Origin: DASYTH01 sp036002505
GTDB lineage: Bacteria; Actinomycetota; Actinomycetes; Mycobacteriales; Pseudonocardiaceae
Length of the DNA stretch: 64,000 nucleotides
Assembly: GCF_036002505.1 (NCBI RefSeq)
Contig: NZ_DASYTH010000223.1
Location: forward strand, 1-64,000
Reading direction: 5' to 3'
Shown here in pieces: positions 1-7,968 of the stretch. The notes under the pieces were generated by a model. It saw nothing but the letters and a program-made list of their open reading frames with translations. It did no database searches and was not told the DNA's origin. A program made the position numbers and the translations under genes. How positions within the stretch are numbered: the first letter of the stretch is position 1; each line of letters starts with the position of its first letter.

Positions 1-758
1 AGGATGGTCTCGGCATGCCCGTCGGTCCAGTTGTGCAGAACCCTCGCCAGGACGTAGACATCGCCACCGGCCGGGATGTCGTCGAAGAAGTTCCCCTCGA
101 GGAGTTCGACCCGGTCCAGCACGCCGGCCTTCGTGAGCCTCGGCCTGGCCGCGCGGATGGAATCCGGCAGTTCCAGTAGCACGCCGCGCATCCCCGGATG
201 CGCGGTGAGTACCTCCGCAAGCAGCCCGCCGTTGCCGCCACCCACGTCCACGAGAGTTCGGACGCCACTCAGGTCGACCTCGGCCAGCAGGCCAGCGACC
301 GGCTCGCTGCCCATCGCCTCTGCGAACACTTCGGCGATGGCTGGGTGGGCGGCCAGGTAGTCGTAGAAGGGCTGGCCGTGCACCTTCTCGAACGCCGGTT
401 CTCCGGTGTGGACGGTGTGCATGATCTCGGCGAACGAGCGGTACACCGCCTCCCCGTGCATGATCGCCGCCTGGCGCAGCGAGCCCGGCACGTCCGCGCG
501 GAGCAGCTCGGCGGCCGAGGTCAGCGCGTAGGTGTCCGGCGCGGTCTGGCGGAACAGGCTCATCGACGACAGCGCGCGCAGCATCCGGCGCAGGGCCTGG
601 GGGTCCGCGCCGGCCGCCGCGGCCAAGTCGGTCACCGTGCGCGGACCCGCGGCCAGCAGGTCCGGCACGCCGAGCTTGGCCAGCGCGTACACGCACTGCG
701 CCGGCACGCTCGCGGAGAGCGTGCCGAGCAGCCTGCGCCGCGCGAAGCCGTCCGTCAT
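1..758 (-). CDS. SAM-dependent O-methyltransferase (C-terminus cut by window edge)
   Basis: The minus strand from ATG 758 encodes 252 visible residues of a small-molecule O-methyltransferase of the dimerising plant/actinomycete type. An N-terminal helical dimerisation region (about residues 1-100) precedes a Rossmann SAM-binding domain whose glycine-rich motif LVDVGGGNGG lies at about 169-178. The sequence runs off the window just after an ARVLHNWTD segment, so the catalytic His region and C-terminus lie outside. It is the last visible gene of the minus-strand biosynthetic cluster, separated from the dioxygenase gene by a repeat array. It probably methylates a phenolic or enolic oxygen of the cluster product; the substrate is inferred from context only. 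Confidence 0.85.
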   Translation of the reverse strand, partial: MTDGFARRRLLGTLSASVPAQCVYALAKLGVPDLLAAGPRTVTDLAAAAGADPQALRRMLRALSSMSLFRQTAPDTYALTSAAELLRADVPGSLRQAAIMHGEAVYRSFAEIMHTVHTGEPAFEKVHGQPFYDYLAAHPAIAEVFAEAMGSEPVAGLLAEVDLSGVRTLVDVGGGNGGLLAEVLTAHPGMRGVLLELPDSIRAARPRLTKAGVLDRVELLEGNFFDDIPAGGDVYVLARVLHNWTDGHAETI

Positions 759-774
759 ACCCCACCCCACCCCG

Positions 775-905
775 CATGTTGGCCGCTCACGTCGCCATGT
801 TGGCCGCTCACGTCGCCATGTTGGCCGATGGCGGCCAACACAGCACCGCCACGCGCAAACATGGCGACGTCACAGGCAAACACGACGACGTGGGGCGCCA
901 ACATG
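775..905. repeat. 21-bp periodic repeat array with central hairpin
   Basis: Two perfect 21-bp units (775-795 and 796-816), each containing TGTTGGC and CACGTCG, are followed by a third unit that turns back on itself. TGTTGGCCG at 819-827 pairs perfectly with CGGCCAACA at 832-840 around a 4-nt loop. Degenerate inverted units (CGACGT, CGCCAACATGG) continue to about 905. The same 21-bp unit recurs at 24641-24766. It fills the gap between the dioxygenase stop and the methyltransferase start, so it could act as a terminator, transcript stabiliser or protein-binding array. Confidence 0.8.
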
Positions 906-910
906 GATGT

Positions 911-1819
911 TCACCTCCGCCAGATGACCGGGCAGTACTCGGGGTCGGAGTAGTCCGGGTGGCCGTCCGGCGTGCGGCGCACCAGCGAGTCGTGGTTGTA
1001 GATGGCGAGGCTGCCGTCGGAGAGCGGGAACTCGCGGTAGGCGTTGTCGCCGTCCTGCAGGTGCAGCGAGACCGCCCGGCGCGGGCGGTCACTGCGGTTG
1101 GCGCCGCTGCCGTGGTAGGTCTTGCAGTGGTGGAAGCTCATGTGTCCCTTGGGGATGATCATCGGGATCTTGTCCACCGTGGCGTTGTTGTACGCCGCGT
1201 TCTCCTCGAGCATCTGCTCCAGCTGCGAGCGGTCCCGCTTGGCGAAGTGCTGGTTGGTGCTGTCCTCGAAGCCGACCTCCGCCCAGTTGTTGCTGCCGTC
1301 CACCATCGTGATCGTGCCCATCTCCTCGTCACAGTCGTGGAAGGGGATGAACGCGGTCAGCATCTGCTCCGAAGTGGACGACGCCCAGTAGTGCTTGTCG
1401 AAGTGCCACGGCACGATGTTCGACCGCTCGCCGGGGATCGGCGGCTTGTAGATCAGGGTCGTCTGGAACACCCGGATCTCCAAGGTCTGGGCCAGCCGCG
1501 CGGCCACCGCGCCGATGACCGGCTTGAGCAGCGCCTTGGCGATGCCGTCGCTCTCGTAGTGGACGTAGTCGTTGTGCCGCTGGACATCGCCGTGGGACGG
1601 CTCCCAGTAGGCCAGCCGCGGCGGTCTGGCCGGGAGGGTGCGGTCACGCTCCCCCGCGTAGTACCGCTCGGTCGCCGATAACAGGTCGTCGACCTCGGCG
1701 TCGGTGAACAGTTTCTTGGAAAGGTACCAACCGTGCTCGGCGAAGAACGCGACGTCCTCATCGGACGGCAGCAGCGCCAGATCCTGCTCGGTCAGCGTGA
1801 ACTCACGTGCGACAGTCAC
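911..1819 (-). CDS. PhyH-family Fe(II)/2-oxoglutarate dioxygenase
   Basis: A 302-residue non-haem iron dioxygenase of the phytanoyl-CoA hydroxylase family, probably hydroxylating or oxidatively tailoring the cluster product. The HxD iron-binding pair is in WHFDKHYW. The distal His and the Arg that binds 2-oxoglutarate fit the YHGSGANRSDRPRR segment near the C-terminus. I chose GTG 1819 because GAGGGG lies 6 nt upstream; a GTG at 1837 overlaps the hmaS stop and would add six residues. It lies directly downstream of hmaS and is likely cotranscribed. The family also contains halogenases, but those lack the Asp of HxD, so hydroxylation is favoured. Its substrate cannot be read from sequence. Confidence 0.85.
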   Translation of the reverse strand: MTVAREFTLTEQDLALLPSDEDVAFFAEHGWYLSKKLFTDAEVDDLLSATERYYAGERDRTLPARPPRLAYWEPSHGDVQRHNDYVHYESDGIAKALLKPVIGAVAARLAQTLEIRVFQTTLIYKPPIPGERSNIVPWHFDKHYWASSTSEQMLTAFIPFHDCDEEMGTITMVDGSNNWAEVGFEDSTNQHFAKRDRSQLEQMLEENAAYNNATVDKIPMIIPKGHMSFHHCKTYHGSGANRSDRPRRAVSLHLQDGDNAYREFPLSDGSLAIYNHDSLVRRTPDGHPDYSDPEYCPVIWRR

Positions 1820-1833
1820 TCGTATCCCCTCTC

Positions 1834-2898
1834 TCACTTACCGGAAAGCTCGCGCTGCTTGGCCGCGTAGAGCGCCTTGATGTTGCCGCTGCCGAAGGTC
1901 AGCGCCCCCCGGCGCTCGATGATCTCCAGGAACAGCGTGCGGCGGACGTGCATGGACTCGGTGAACACCTGCATCAGCTGGCCCCAGTGGTCCCGGTCGA
2001 CCAGGATGCCCAGCCGTTGCAGGTCCTCCAGCGCCGCGTCCAGGTGCCCGACCCGCTCCTCCAGCGTGTCGTAGTAGGCCGGCGGCGTGCCCAGGAACCG
2101 CACCCCGTGCTCGGCCAGCGTGCCCACCGCGGTGACGATGTCGTCGGTGCCGAACGCGACGTGCTGCACGCCCGCGCCGGCGTGCCAGGACAGGAAGTCG
2201 TCGATCTGGCCGGGGCGGCGCTCCGGGTCCGGCTCGATCAGCGTGAACGTGACGTGCTGGGACGGGCTCTGCACCACCTTGGAGTCCATGCCCTGCCCGC
2301 CGACCTCGATGTACTCCTCGAAGATCTGGTTGAAGCCGAACACGTCCTCGTAGTACTTCGCCGTGGCGTCAAGGGTTCCGGCCGGCACGCAGATCGCGAG
2401 GTGGTCGATCTCGCGCAGCAGCTTGCCGTCACCGTGCGGGTCCGGCTCGTCCACCTCGATGGCGCCGGGCAGGAACTCCCGCTGCGGGCCGTGCCGCTCG
2501 ACCAGCCGGTGGGTCACGTCGCCGAACCCGGACACCTCGGCCACGACCACCTTCACGTCGTCGCACACGTACTCCGCCGGCGGCGAGACCGGCTTCGCGC
2601 CCCGCTCGACGAGATCGTGGTAGGCCTGCGCCGCGTCGTCCACGCCGATGCCCACGATCGCCACGCCGTCGCCGTGCCGGCGCACGTACTCGGTCGCCGG
2701 GTGCTCGGCGACCAGTCCTGAGGTCAGCACCATCTGGATACCGCCCTGGCGCAACAGCAGCGACCGCTGTCCGGCCAGACCGGTCTCCGGGCCACCCTGC
2801 CCGCACACCGTGAACCCGAACGCGGTGCACAAATAGAACGCGGTCTGCCGCGCATCGCCCACGTAGAGCTCAATGTGGTCTATTCCAGAGATGTTCAT
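1834..2898 (-). CDS. hmaS: 4-hydroxymandelate synthase
   Basis: A 354-residue Fe(II) dioxygenase that converts 4-hydroxyphenylpyruvate to 4-hydroxymandelate, the first committed step to 4-hydroxyphenylglycine. It belongs to the HPPD fold family. Metal ligands fit His166 (EIDHLAI), His246 (VQHVAF) and Glu325 (FLEII). I call it HmaS rather than HPPD on residues known to separate the two. The C-terminal segment reads SGNIKALY, with Ile340 and Tyr344 where HPPD has two Phe (GNFKALF). The strand at 219-223 reads TLIEP instead of the HPPD-like PINEP. hmo and hpgT are in the same cluster, completing the pathway. A homogentisate-pathway HPPD would be expected beside hmgA, which is absent here. Confidence 0.88.
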   Translation of the reverse strand: MNISGIDHIELYVGDARQTAFYLCTAFGFTVCGQGGPETGLAGQRSLLLRQGGIQMVLTSGLVAEHPATEYVRRHGDGVAIVGIGVDDAAQAYHDLVERGAKPVSPPAEYVCDDVKVVVAEVSGFGDVTHRLVERHGPQREFLPGAIEVDEPDPHGDGKLLREIDHLAICVPAGTLDATAKYYEDVFGFNQIFEEYIEVGGQGMDSKVVQSPSQHVTFTLIEPDPERRPGQIDDFLSWHAGAGVQHVAFGTDDIVTAVGTLAEHGVRFLGTPPAYYDTLEERVGHLDAALEDLQRLGILVDRDHWGQLMQVFTESMHVRRTLFLEIIERRGALTFGSGNIKALYAAKQRELSGK

Positions 2899-2953
2899 TG
2901 TCCAACCTTCTCCTTCTCCCGGGCGCCGGGGTGACCGGCTCCGGCGAACTTGC

Positions 2954-4213
2954 TTATTGCCCCTTGGTGTTCCGCCGCGCCATGCCCGTGCTCGCCGGAC
3001 CGAACAGCAGGCTCACGTTCTGCCCGCCGAAGCCGAACGAGTTGGACAACGAACGATCAAGGTGCTCGGTCAGCGGCGCCTTCCTGATGTGCTCGAGGGC
3101 GCACGCGGGGTCCGGGTCGTCGAGGTTGTACGTCGGTGGTGCGACATGCCGTGCGACCGCCAGCGCGCTGGCTACCGCCTCCACCACCCCGGACGTGCCC
3201 AACATGTGACCGGTCAACGACTTTGTCGAGCTGACCGGCGGAGTGTTAGGCCCGAACACCGACCTGATGGCTGTGGCTTCCGCCACGTCGCCCAGCTTCG
3301 TGCCGGTGCCGTGTGCGTTGATGTAGTCCACTTCGGACGGTTGGGTCTGCCCGTCGGCCAGCGCGCGGCGCATGCACTCCGCGGCGCCGGTGCCGTCCGG
3401 GCGGGGCGTGGTCGGGTGGTGCGCGTCGGTCGTGGCGCCCCAGCCGATCACGTCCGCGTAGCCGGCGGCGCCGCGCGCGTCGGCGTGCGCCGCCCGCTCC
3501 AGCACCACCAGCCCGGTCCCCTCGGCGAGCACGAAACCGTTGCGGCGCCGGTCAAACGGCCGGCTCGCCTCGGTCGGCTCGTCCCACCCGCGGGCCAGCG
3601 CCCGCGCGTTGCCGAACGTGTCGGCGAACGTCGGGAACAGCGGCGCCTCGCTGGCCCCGCAGAGCACCACGTCCGCCACACCCTCCCGGATCAGCCGCAG
3701 CCCGTCGGTGATCGCCTGCGCCCCCGAGGCGCACGCGGTGCCCACCGACGAGCTGTAACCCCGGATCCCGAACCGGATCGCGATCCGGGCCGCCGGCATG
3801 TTCGGCAGGATCCCGGTGAGCAGGTACGGGCTCACCGCGGGCCGGCCCCGCTCTCCGCGCGCCAGCACCTGCCGCTCCATGGTGGCCATGCCGCCCACCC
3901 CACCGACGATCACTCCGATGCGCGCCGGGTCCACGTCCCGGCCCACCTCGATCCCCGCGTCCGCCAGCGCGTCCGCGGCGGTCAGCAACGCCAGCACGAC
4001 GATCCGGTCCAGCGTGTTGGCGTCCGGCCCCTTGAGCACCGTCCGCGGGTCGATGTCGGCCATGAACCCGCCGACCTCCAGCGACCCGGACACTGGATGC
4101 CCCTCCGGCGGGCGGGAAAGCCCGGACCGGCCGGCACACAACGCGTCGAAGACGTCCTCGACGCCGTCCCCGACGGGAGTGCGCAGGCCGATTCCGGTGA
4201 TCGTCGCGCTCAT
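2954..4213 (-). CDS. beta-ketoacyl synthase (FabF/type II PKS-like), KS1
   Basis: A 419-residue condensing enzyme of the KAS II/type II PKS family, expected to join an acyl starter to malonyl-ACP by decarboxylative Claisen condensation. The catalytic triad is complete: Cys161 in VGTACASGAQ, His301 in NAHGTGTKLGD and His336 in STKSLTGHMLG. Full length matches FabF. Its ATG overlaps the TGA of the upstream ligase (ATGA at 4210-4213), indicating translational coupling. It shares the cluster with a second ketosynthase (6344-7462) and a short Cys-less ketosynthase-like protein. The pair resembles the KS/chain-length-factor organisation of aryl polyene and ishigamide-type systems, though no reducing enzymes are adjacent. 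Whether it elongates once or repeatedly is unknown. Confidence 0.9.
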   Translation of the reverse strand: MSATITGIGLRTPVGDGVEDVFDALCAGRSGLSRPPEGHPVSGSLEVGGFMADIDPRTVLKGPDANTLDRIVVLALLTAADALADAGIEVGRDVDPARIGVIVGGVGGMATMERQVLARGERGRPAVSPYLLTGILPNMPAARIAIRFGIRGYSSSVGTACASGAQAITDGLRLIREGVADVVLCGASEAPLFPTFADTFGNARALARGWDEPTEASRPFDRRRNGFVLAEGTGLVVLERAAHADARGAAGYADVIGWGATTDAHHPTTPRPDGTGAAECMRRALADGQTQPSEVDYINAHGTGTKLGDVAEATAIRSVFGPNTPPVSSTKSLTGHMLGTSGVVEAVASALAVARHVAPPTYNLDDPDPACALEHIRKAPLTEHLDRSLSNSFGFGGQNVSLLFGPASTGMARRNTKGQ

Positions 4214-5814
4214 CGGGCCAACTCGGCCAGATGCTGCTGGCGCAGCAGGAACTTGCGTACCTTTCCGGTCACCGTCAGCGGAAGGTCCCCTGTGGACACC
4301 GCGACCACCCGCCGCAGCGTGGATCCGGCCGGCTCACCGATCGCCGCGCGCACCCGCTCGGTGCGGTCGACGTCGGGATCGGCGCCGTCCTCGAGCTCCA
4401 GCAGGAAGTCCGTGGTGACCGTGCCGTTCTCGGTGACCACCACCGCGGTGCAGTCGATCACCTCGGGCATCGCCGACAGCACCCGCTCCTCGGACATCGC
4501 CGTGTACACCTGCCGCCCGTCACCCAGCTCGCCGGCGTCCGGCGCCCGGTCCATGTGGTAGAACCAGCCCTCCTCGTCGCGGTAGACGAGGTCGCCGTAC
4601 AGGCTCCAGCCGTTGACCTTGAACCGGTAGGTGGTGACCGAGTCGTTCCAGTAGGTCGGCGACAGGCTCGGCGCCTTCAGCCCGAGGTAGCCGACCACGC
4701 CGGGCGGTACCTCGTTGCCCTCCTTGTCGATCACCACCGCCTGCACGAACTCGTAGGGCTTGCCGATGCACCGCCCGTACTTCTCGGTCTCGTTGGTGTG
4801 GTGGATGTAGAACATCGAGTGGCCCATCTCGCTGGAGCCCAGGCCGTCGATGAACACCGAGCCGGGGACCGTGACCACCCCTTGCCTGGTCACGGTCTGA
4901 TGCGAGCCGACCGCCACCAGCCGGCGGATGTGCGACTCGTGCGCGCAGTCCCCGGTGTTGAACCACATCCGCACCGAGTCCAGGTCATGCTTCGAAAGAT
5001 CGTACCGGGCAAGCCCCGCCCAGGTGACCGCGAAGCCGAACACCCCCGCCGGCCGCCACCGCTCGATCGCGTCGAGCACGTACGAGCCGTCCTGTTTGGA
5101 CAACGAGTAGAACTCGGCCCGGTTGCCCAGCGCCTGGTTCATCATGATCACGGTCGCGGTGTGCGGGATGGGCAGCGCGTTGAGGATCCGGTTGGTGCCC
5201 TGCGCCTGCGGCAGCGTCAGCAGGTGCCGGGTCGCCGCGTAGATCGTGGTGTGGGTGTGCATCACCGCCTTCGGCACCCCGGTGGTGCCGGAGCTGTGCG
5301 TGATCACCACCGGGTCGTCCTCGTGGTGCGGGTAGTGCGGCGGCGCGGTGCCCGGGTCGCCGGTGCCCAGCTCGGCCGGGGCGGCCAGGACCGGCACCCC
5401 GATGTCGTGGCCGGCCAGCAACTCCCGGTGCGGCGCGTCGGCGAGCACCCCGACCGAGCGCAGCCGGCGGATGTACTCGGCGGCGATCTCCGGCGGCATC
5501 TTTCCGTTCATCAGCGCGGGAATCGCGCCGATCCGGCTCAGCGCCAGGAAGCTCAGGATGATGTCGGCCGCGTCGGTGGTCCATACCGCGACCGGGTCCC
5601 GCGGCTTGATCCCCCGCCGGTGCAACCAGTCCGTGCGGGCGTTCACCCGCTCGTCCAGCTGCCCCAACGTGATCATCGTCCCGGCCGGGTGCCGGCCGTC
5701 GACCTCGGTGTCGAAGATCAGGCCCGGGCCGTCCGGGTCCGCGCCGAGCCGCAGCAGGGTGGCCAGGACGTTGCCGGCCCCGAGGCTCTCGTCCGCCGCG
5801 AGCCGCGCCCGCAT
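4210..5814 (-). CDS. AMP-forming acyl/aryl ligase 1
   Basis: A 534-residue class I adenylate-forming enzyme (ANL superfamily) that would activate a carboxylic acid as its acyl-AMP and pass it to CoA or an ACP. Visible motifs are the phosphate-binding ITHSSGTTGVPKA, GLGSSEMG (A5-like), the hinge-proximal YGDLVYRDEEGW, and the C-terminal catalytic-Lys motif LPLTVTGKVRK. The start is uncertain: ATG 5814 is used, but GTG 5829 overlapping the upstream TGA is possible, and neither has an ideally spaced ribosome binding site. It sits between the Cys-less KS-like gene and KS1, with 4-bp overlap to KS1. Substrate candidates from context are Hpg, 4-hydroxyphenylglyoxylate, 4-hydroxybenzoate or a fatty acid; none is proven. 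Confidence 0.85.
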   Translation of the reverse strand: MRARLAADESLGAGNVLATLLRLGADPDGPGLIFDTEVDGRHPAGTMITLGQLDERVNARTDWLHRRGIKPRDPVAVWTTDAADIILSFLALSRIGAIPALMNGKMPPEIAAEYIRRLRSVGVLADAPHRELLAGHDIGVPVLAAPAELGTGDPGTAPPHYPHHEDDPVVITHSSGTTGVPKAVMHTHTTIYAATRHLLTLPQAQGTNRILNALPIPHTATVIMMNQALGNRAEFYSLSKQDGSYVLDAIERWRPAGVFGFAVTWAGLARYDLSKHDLDSVRMWFNTGDCAHESHIRRLVAVGSHQTVTRQGVVTVPGSVFIDGLGSSEMGHSMFYIHHTNETEKYGRCIGKPYEFVQAVVIDKEGNEVPPGVVGYLGLKAPSLSPTYWNDSVTTYRFKVNGWSLYGDLVYRDEEGWFYHMDRAPDAGELGDGRQVYTAMSEERVLSAMPEVIDCTAVVVTENGTVTTDFLLELEDGADPDVDRTERVRAAIGEPAGSTLRRVVAVSTGDLPLTVTGKVRKFLLRQQHLAELAR

Positions 5815-5825
5815 ACTCCTAGGTT

Positions 5826-6347
5826 TCACTGCCCCTCCGTACACACCAGCACCGCGGCGGCGCCGGCCGGCCCACCGTCCACTTGAGATTCCTGTTCGAC
5901 GAGCACGACGAGCGCCGCCGACGCGTCGCCGTCCTCGATCAGCGCGGCCGCCTGCGCGAGCCCGTTCGCCCGCGGATCGCCGGTCGGGCACAGGCACACG
6001 ACCGGTCCGCCCAGCCCCCACCGCGCGGCGACATGACCGGCGATGGCGTTCGGCACGGACTGGAAGAAGAACAGCGGCCCCACCCGGCTGCCCGCGTCCA
6101 CCGTCCGGGCCACATGGTCCGCCGACACCGCGTCGCCGCTGGCGCTCACGATGATCATCGCCACCGCACCGCCACGCTCCGGGGTGAGCGGGGGTTCACC
6201 GTAGTGCCGGCGCAGGCACCGGTCGGCCACCTCCGCCACCAGCGGGTTGAACGAGGACAGGATGAACCCCGGCACCGGCGGCAGCTCGCGATCGTCCGGC
6301 TCGGGCCAGCTCGCCTGGCTAACGACGGTTAACTCGGCGGCGATCAT
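5826..6347 (-). CDS. short cysteine-less ketosynthase-like protein (chain-length-factor-like)
   Basis: A 173-residue protein resembling only the N-terminal half of a thiolase-fold ketosynthase, as in the Ketoacyl-synt_2 family found in aryl polyene clusters. The segment VVCLCPTGDPRANGLAQAAALI aligns, from its Ala-rich helix, with the KS2 nucleophile region YTSACVSGSTAVAEAAGMI. The catalytic Cys position falls on Gly, so it should be unable to form an acyl-enzyme. It overlaps KS2 by 4 bp (ATGA, 6344-6347) and ends 11 bp before the ligase ATG. Expected role (inferred): structural or chain-length partner of KS1 or KS2. It could also be a decayed ketosynthase, but an intact frame and coupling on both sides argue for function. 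Confidence 0.75.
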   Translation of the reverse strand: MIAAELTVVSQASWPEPDDRELPPVPGFILSSFNPLVAEVADRCLRRHYGEPPLTPERGGAVAMIIVSASGDAVSADHVARTVDAGSRVGPLFFFQSVPNAIAGHVAARWGLGGPVVCLCPTGDPRANGLAQAAALIEDGDASAALVVLVEQESQVDGGPAGAAAVLVCTEGQ

Positions 6348-7462
6348 GGGGTCTTCACCACCAGCGCGGTGTTGGCGCCGCCGAACGCCGCGTTCACGCT
6401 CAGCGCATGGTCGCTGTTGACCGAGCGCGGGCCCGACGTGATCACGTTGAGCTCGCAGTCCTCGTCCGGTGCCAGGAATCCCGCGTTCACCGGAAGCTTC
6501 CCGGCCCGCATCGCCAGCACCGTGACCACCAGCTCGATCAGTGCGGACGCCTCCAGCGCGTGCCCGTGCGTCGCCTTGGTCGAGCTGATCGGGATCCGCG
6601 CCGCGGCCGGCCCCAGCGCCCGGTGCAGCGCGGCCGCCTCCGCGGTGTCGCTGTACGGCGTGCCGGTGCCGTGCGCGTTGACGTAGCCCAGCGCGTCCGG
6701 CTCGATCCCGGCCCGGCGCAGCGCCGCCGAGATCGCGCGCGCCATGCCGTCCCCTTGCGGATGCGGCTGCACGGCGTGGAAGGCGTCACCGGCCCGGCCC
6801 CAGCCCACGAGCTGAGCCAGCTCCGTGCGCGCCCGGCGGCGGGTCACCGCCACCGACTCCAGCACCACCGCGGCCACCGCGTCGCCGAGCAGCAGCCCGG
6901 TCCGGCCCACGCTGAACGGCCGCACCGCACCGTCGGTGGCCAGCGTCCGCCCGGCGTCGAACAACGCGAACTGGTCCGACTCGACCAGGTAGCCGCCGGC
7001 CACCACGACCCGCTCCGCCCGCCCGGTGCGGATCATTCCGGCCGCCTCGGCCACCGCGGTGCTCCCGGATACGCACGCGCTGGTGTACACCCGAGCCACC
7101 GGACCGGTCCCGACCGTGCCGGACAGGGACTCCGCCAGCTCCGCGGGAGTTCGCCATCTGTCGAGGGAAACCCTTGGCGCGTCAGGGAAAGCATGCACGG
7201 CCAGCATGAGCGGCGTGGCCGCGCGCTCGTCGTGAGTCAACCCCGCCTGCGTGCACGCCTGATCGATGACATCCGCCAGCTCGTCGCTCAGCGTGCCCGC
7301 GTCCGGCAGCGTCGCGGCGACCTTGACCCGATGCCTTTCGATGGGGAACCGCTGCACCGTCGTAAACGGCGCCGTTCCCGCCAGAGCGCCGGCCAGCTGC
7401 GCCTCCGCCCCCCGCCCGAGCGCGCTGACCGCGGCTAACCCGGCTAACCCGACCTCTTCCAT
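6344..7462 (-). CDS. beta-ketoacyl synthase, KS2
   Basis: A 372-residue, slightly short member of the ketosynthase family. It retains Cys130 (YTSACVSGS), His264 (VNAHGTGTPYSD) and His301 (STKATHGHALEAS), so it appears catalytically competent rather than a classical Gln-type chain-length factor. Compared with KS1 it lacks about 45 residues, mostly in the N-terminal region before the nucleophile. Its stop overlaps the start of the Cys-less KS-like gene, suggesting the two proteins are made together and may form a heterodimer. Upstream, a 120-bp gap filled by a palindromic element separates it from the ACP1 stop. Two active ketosynthases plus an inactive fragment is the set seen in aryl-polyene-type systems, but here without ketoreductase or dehydratase genes. 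Confidence 0.85.
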   Translation of the reverse strand: MEEVGLAGLAAVSALGRGAEAQLAGALAGTAPFTTVQRFPIERHRVKVAATLPDAGTLSDELADVIDQACTQAGLTHDERAATPLMLAVHAFPDAPRVSLDRWRTPAELAESLSGTVGTGPVARVYTSACVSGSTAVAEAAGMIRTGRAERVVVAGGYLVESDQFALFDAGRTLATDGAVRPFSVGRTGLLLGDAVAAVVLESVAVTRRRARTELAQLVGWGRAGDAFHAVQPHPQGDGMARAISAALRRAGIEPDALGYVNAHGTGTPYSDTAEAAALHRALGPAAARIPISSTKATHGHALEASALIELVVTVLAMRAGKLPVNAGFLAPDEDCELNVITSGPRSVNSDHALSVNAAFGGANTALVVKTP

Positions 7463-7488
7463 GACTCAGACCGTGTTTTCCTCAGGAT

Positions 7489-7731
7489 GAGGAACATTCA
7501 CAACGATTCGTTGTGGCGGGACACCGTGGCCGGTCACCTGACCGACCGCTCCGGCAGACCGCCACGCAGCGACGGAGCCGTTCACGGTCTCGTGCCCGGC
7601 TCGGTCGAATGGTTGCTTGTCCGGCCACTCGGGCGAACCTCCGGCCCACCCTCGCTAGCCGGATCGTGAACGGCTCCGTCGCTCGACGCGTGCCGGCCCG
7701 CCGTCGCTAGTCGGTGTTGTGAATGCTCCTC
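7489..7731. mobile_element. MITE-like palindromic element inserted at the 3' end of ACP1
   Basis: The element is bounded by 16-bp terminal inverted repeats, GAGGAACATTCACAAC (7489-7504) and its inverse at 7716-7731 with one mismatch. A second inverted pair of 22 bp lies inside (7568-7589 versus 7662-7683, one mismatch, core GACGGAGCCGTTCACG). It is about 243 bp, encodes no transposase, and occupies the last third of the ACP1 frame plus the ACP1-KS2 gap. I see no convincing target duplication, so mobility is inferred from structure alone. It could form a strong hairpin and reduce expression of everything downstream of ACP1. Confidence 0.6.
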
Positions 7732-7968
7732 GGGCTCGATCACTTCCCGGAGCACGTCGACCGCCCCCGAAACGGTTTGCATCCGGCCCAGCTGGCCGTC
7801 GTCGAGCTCGAGGCGCACCCCGTAGCGCTGCTCCACCTGGTGCACCAACCAGGCCAGCTCCATCGAGTCGATCCGCTCGGGAATGTCCGCGAACGGCCTC
7901 GTGTGAAAGCTGGCCAGGATCTCCACGACGTCATCCCGCCCGACCTTCGCGCCCCCGCTTGCACTCAC
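7582..7968 (-). CDS. acyl carrier protein 1, with extra C-terminal tail
   Basis: A 128-residue carrier protein. The carrier domain occupies about residues 1-82, with the phosphopantetheine attachment Ser in the IDSMELAWL segment after helix I, and ends near REVIEPEEH. The last 45 or so residues are low-complexity, rich in Ser, Arg, Gly and Pro, unlike any carrier domain. They coincide with the inverted-repeat element 7489-7731, so the tail is most likely read-through into inserted DNA. Its ATG overlaps the ACP2 stop (ATGA, 7965-7968). It should tether starter or growing chains for the two ketosynthases. The DS motif is closer to canonical ACPs than that of ACP2, hinting at different cargo. 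Confidence 0.85.
   Translation of the reverse strand: MSASGGAKVGRDDVVEILASFHTRPFADIPERIDSMELAWLVHQVEQRYGVRLELDDGQLGRMQTVSGAVDVLREVIEPEEHSQHRLATAGRHASSDGAVHDPASEGGPEVRPSGRTSNHSTEPGTRP

Noticed and set aside
775..905. CRISPR array
   Set aside because: The 21-bp units abut with no spacers, run in both orientations, and no cas genes are nearby; the same applies to 24641-24766 and 60825-60900.
1834..2898. Annotation as tyrosine-catabolic HPPD
   Set aside because: The residues distinguishing HmaS from HPPD and the presence of hmo and hpgT favour HmaS.
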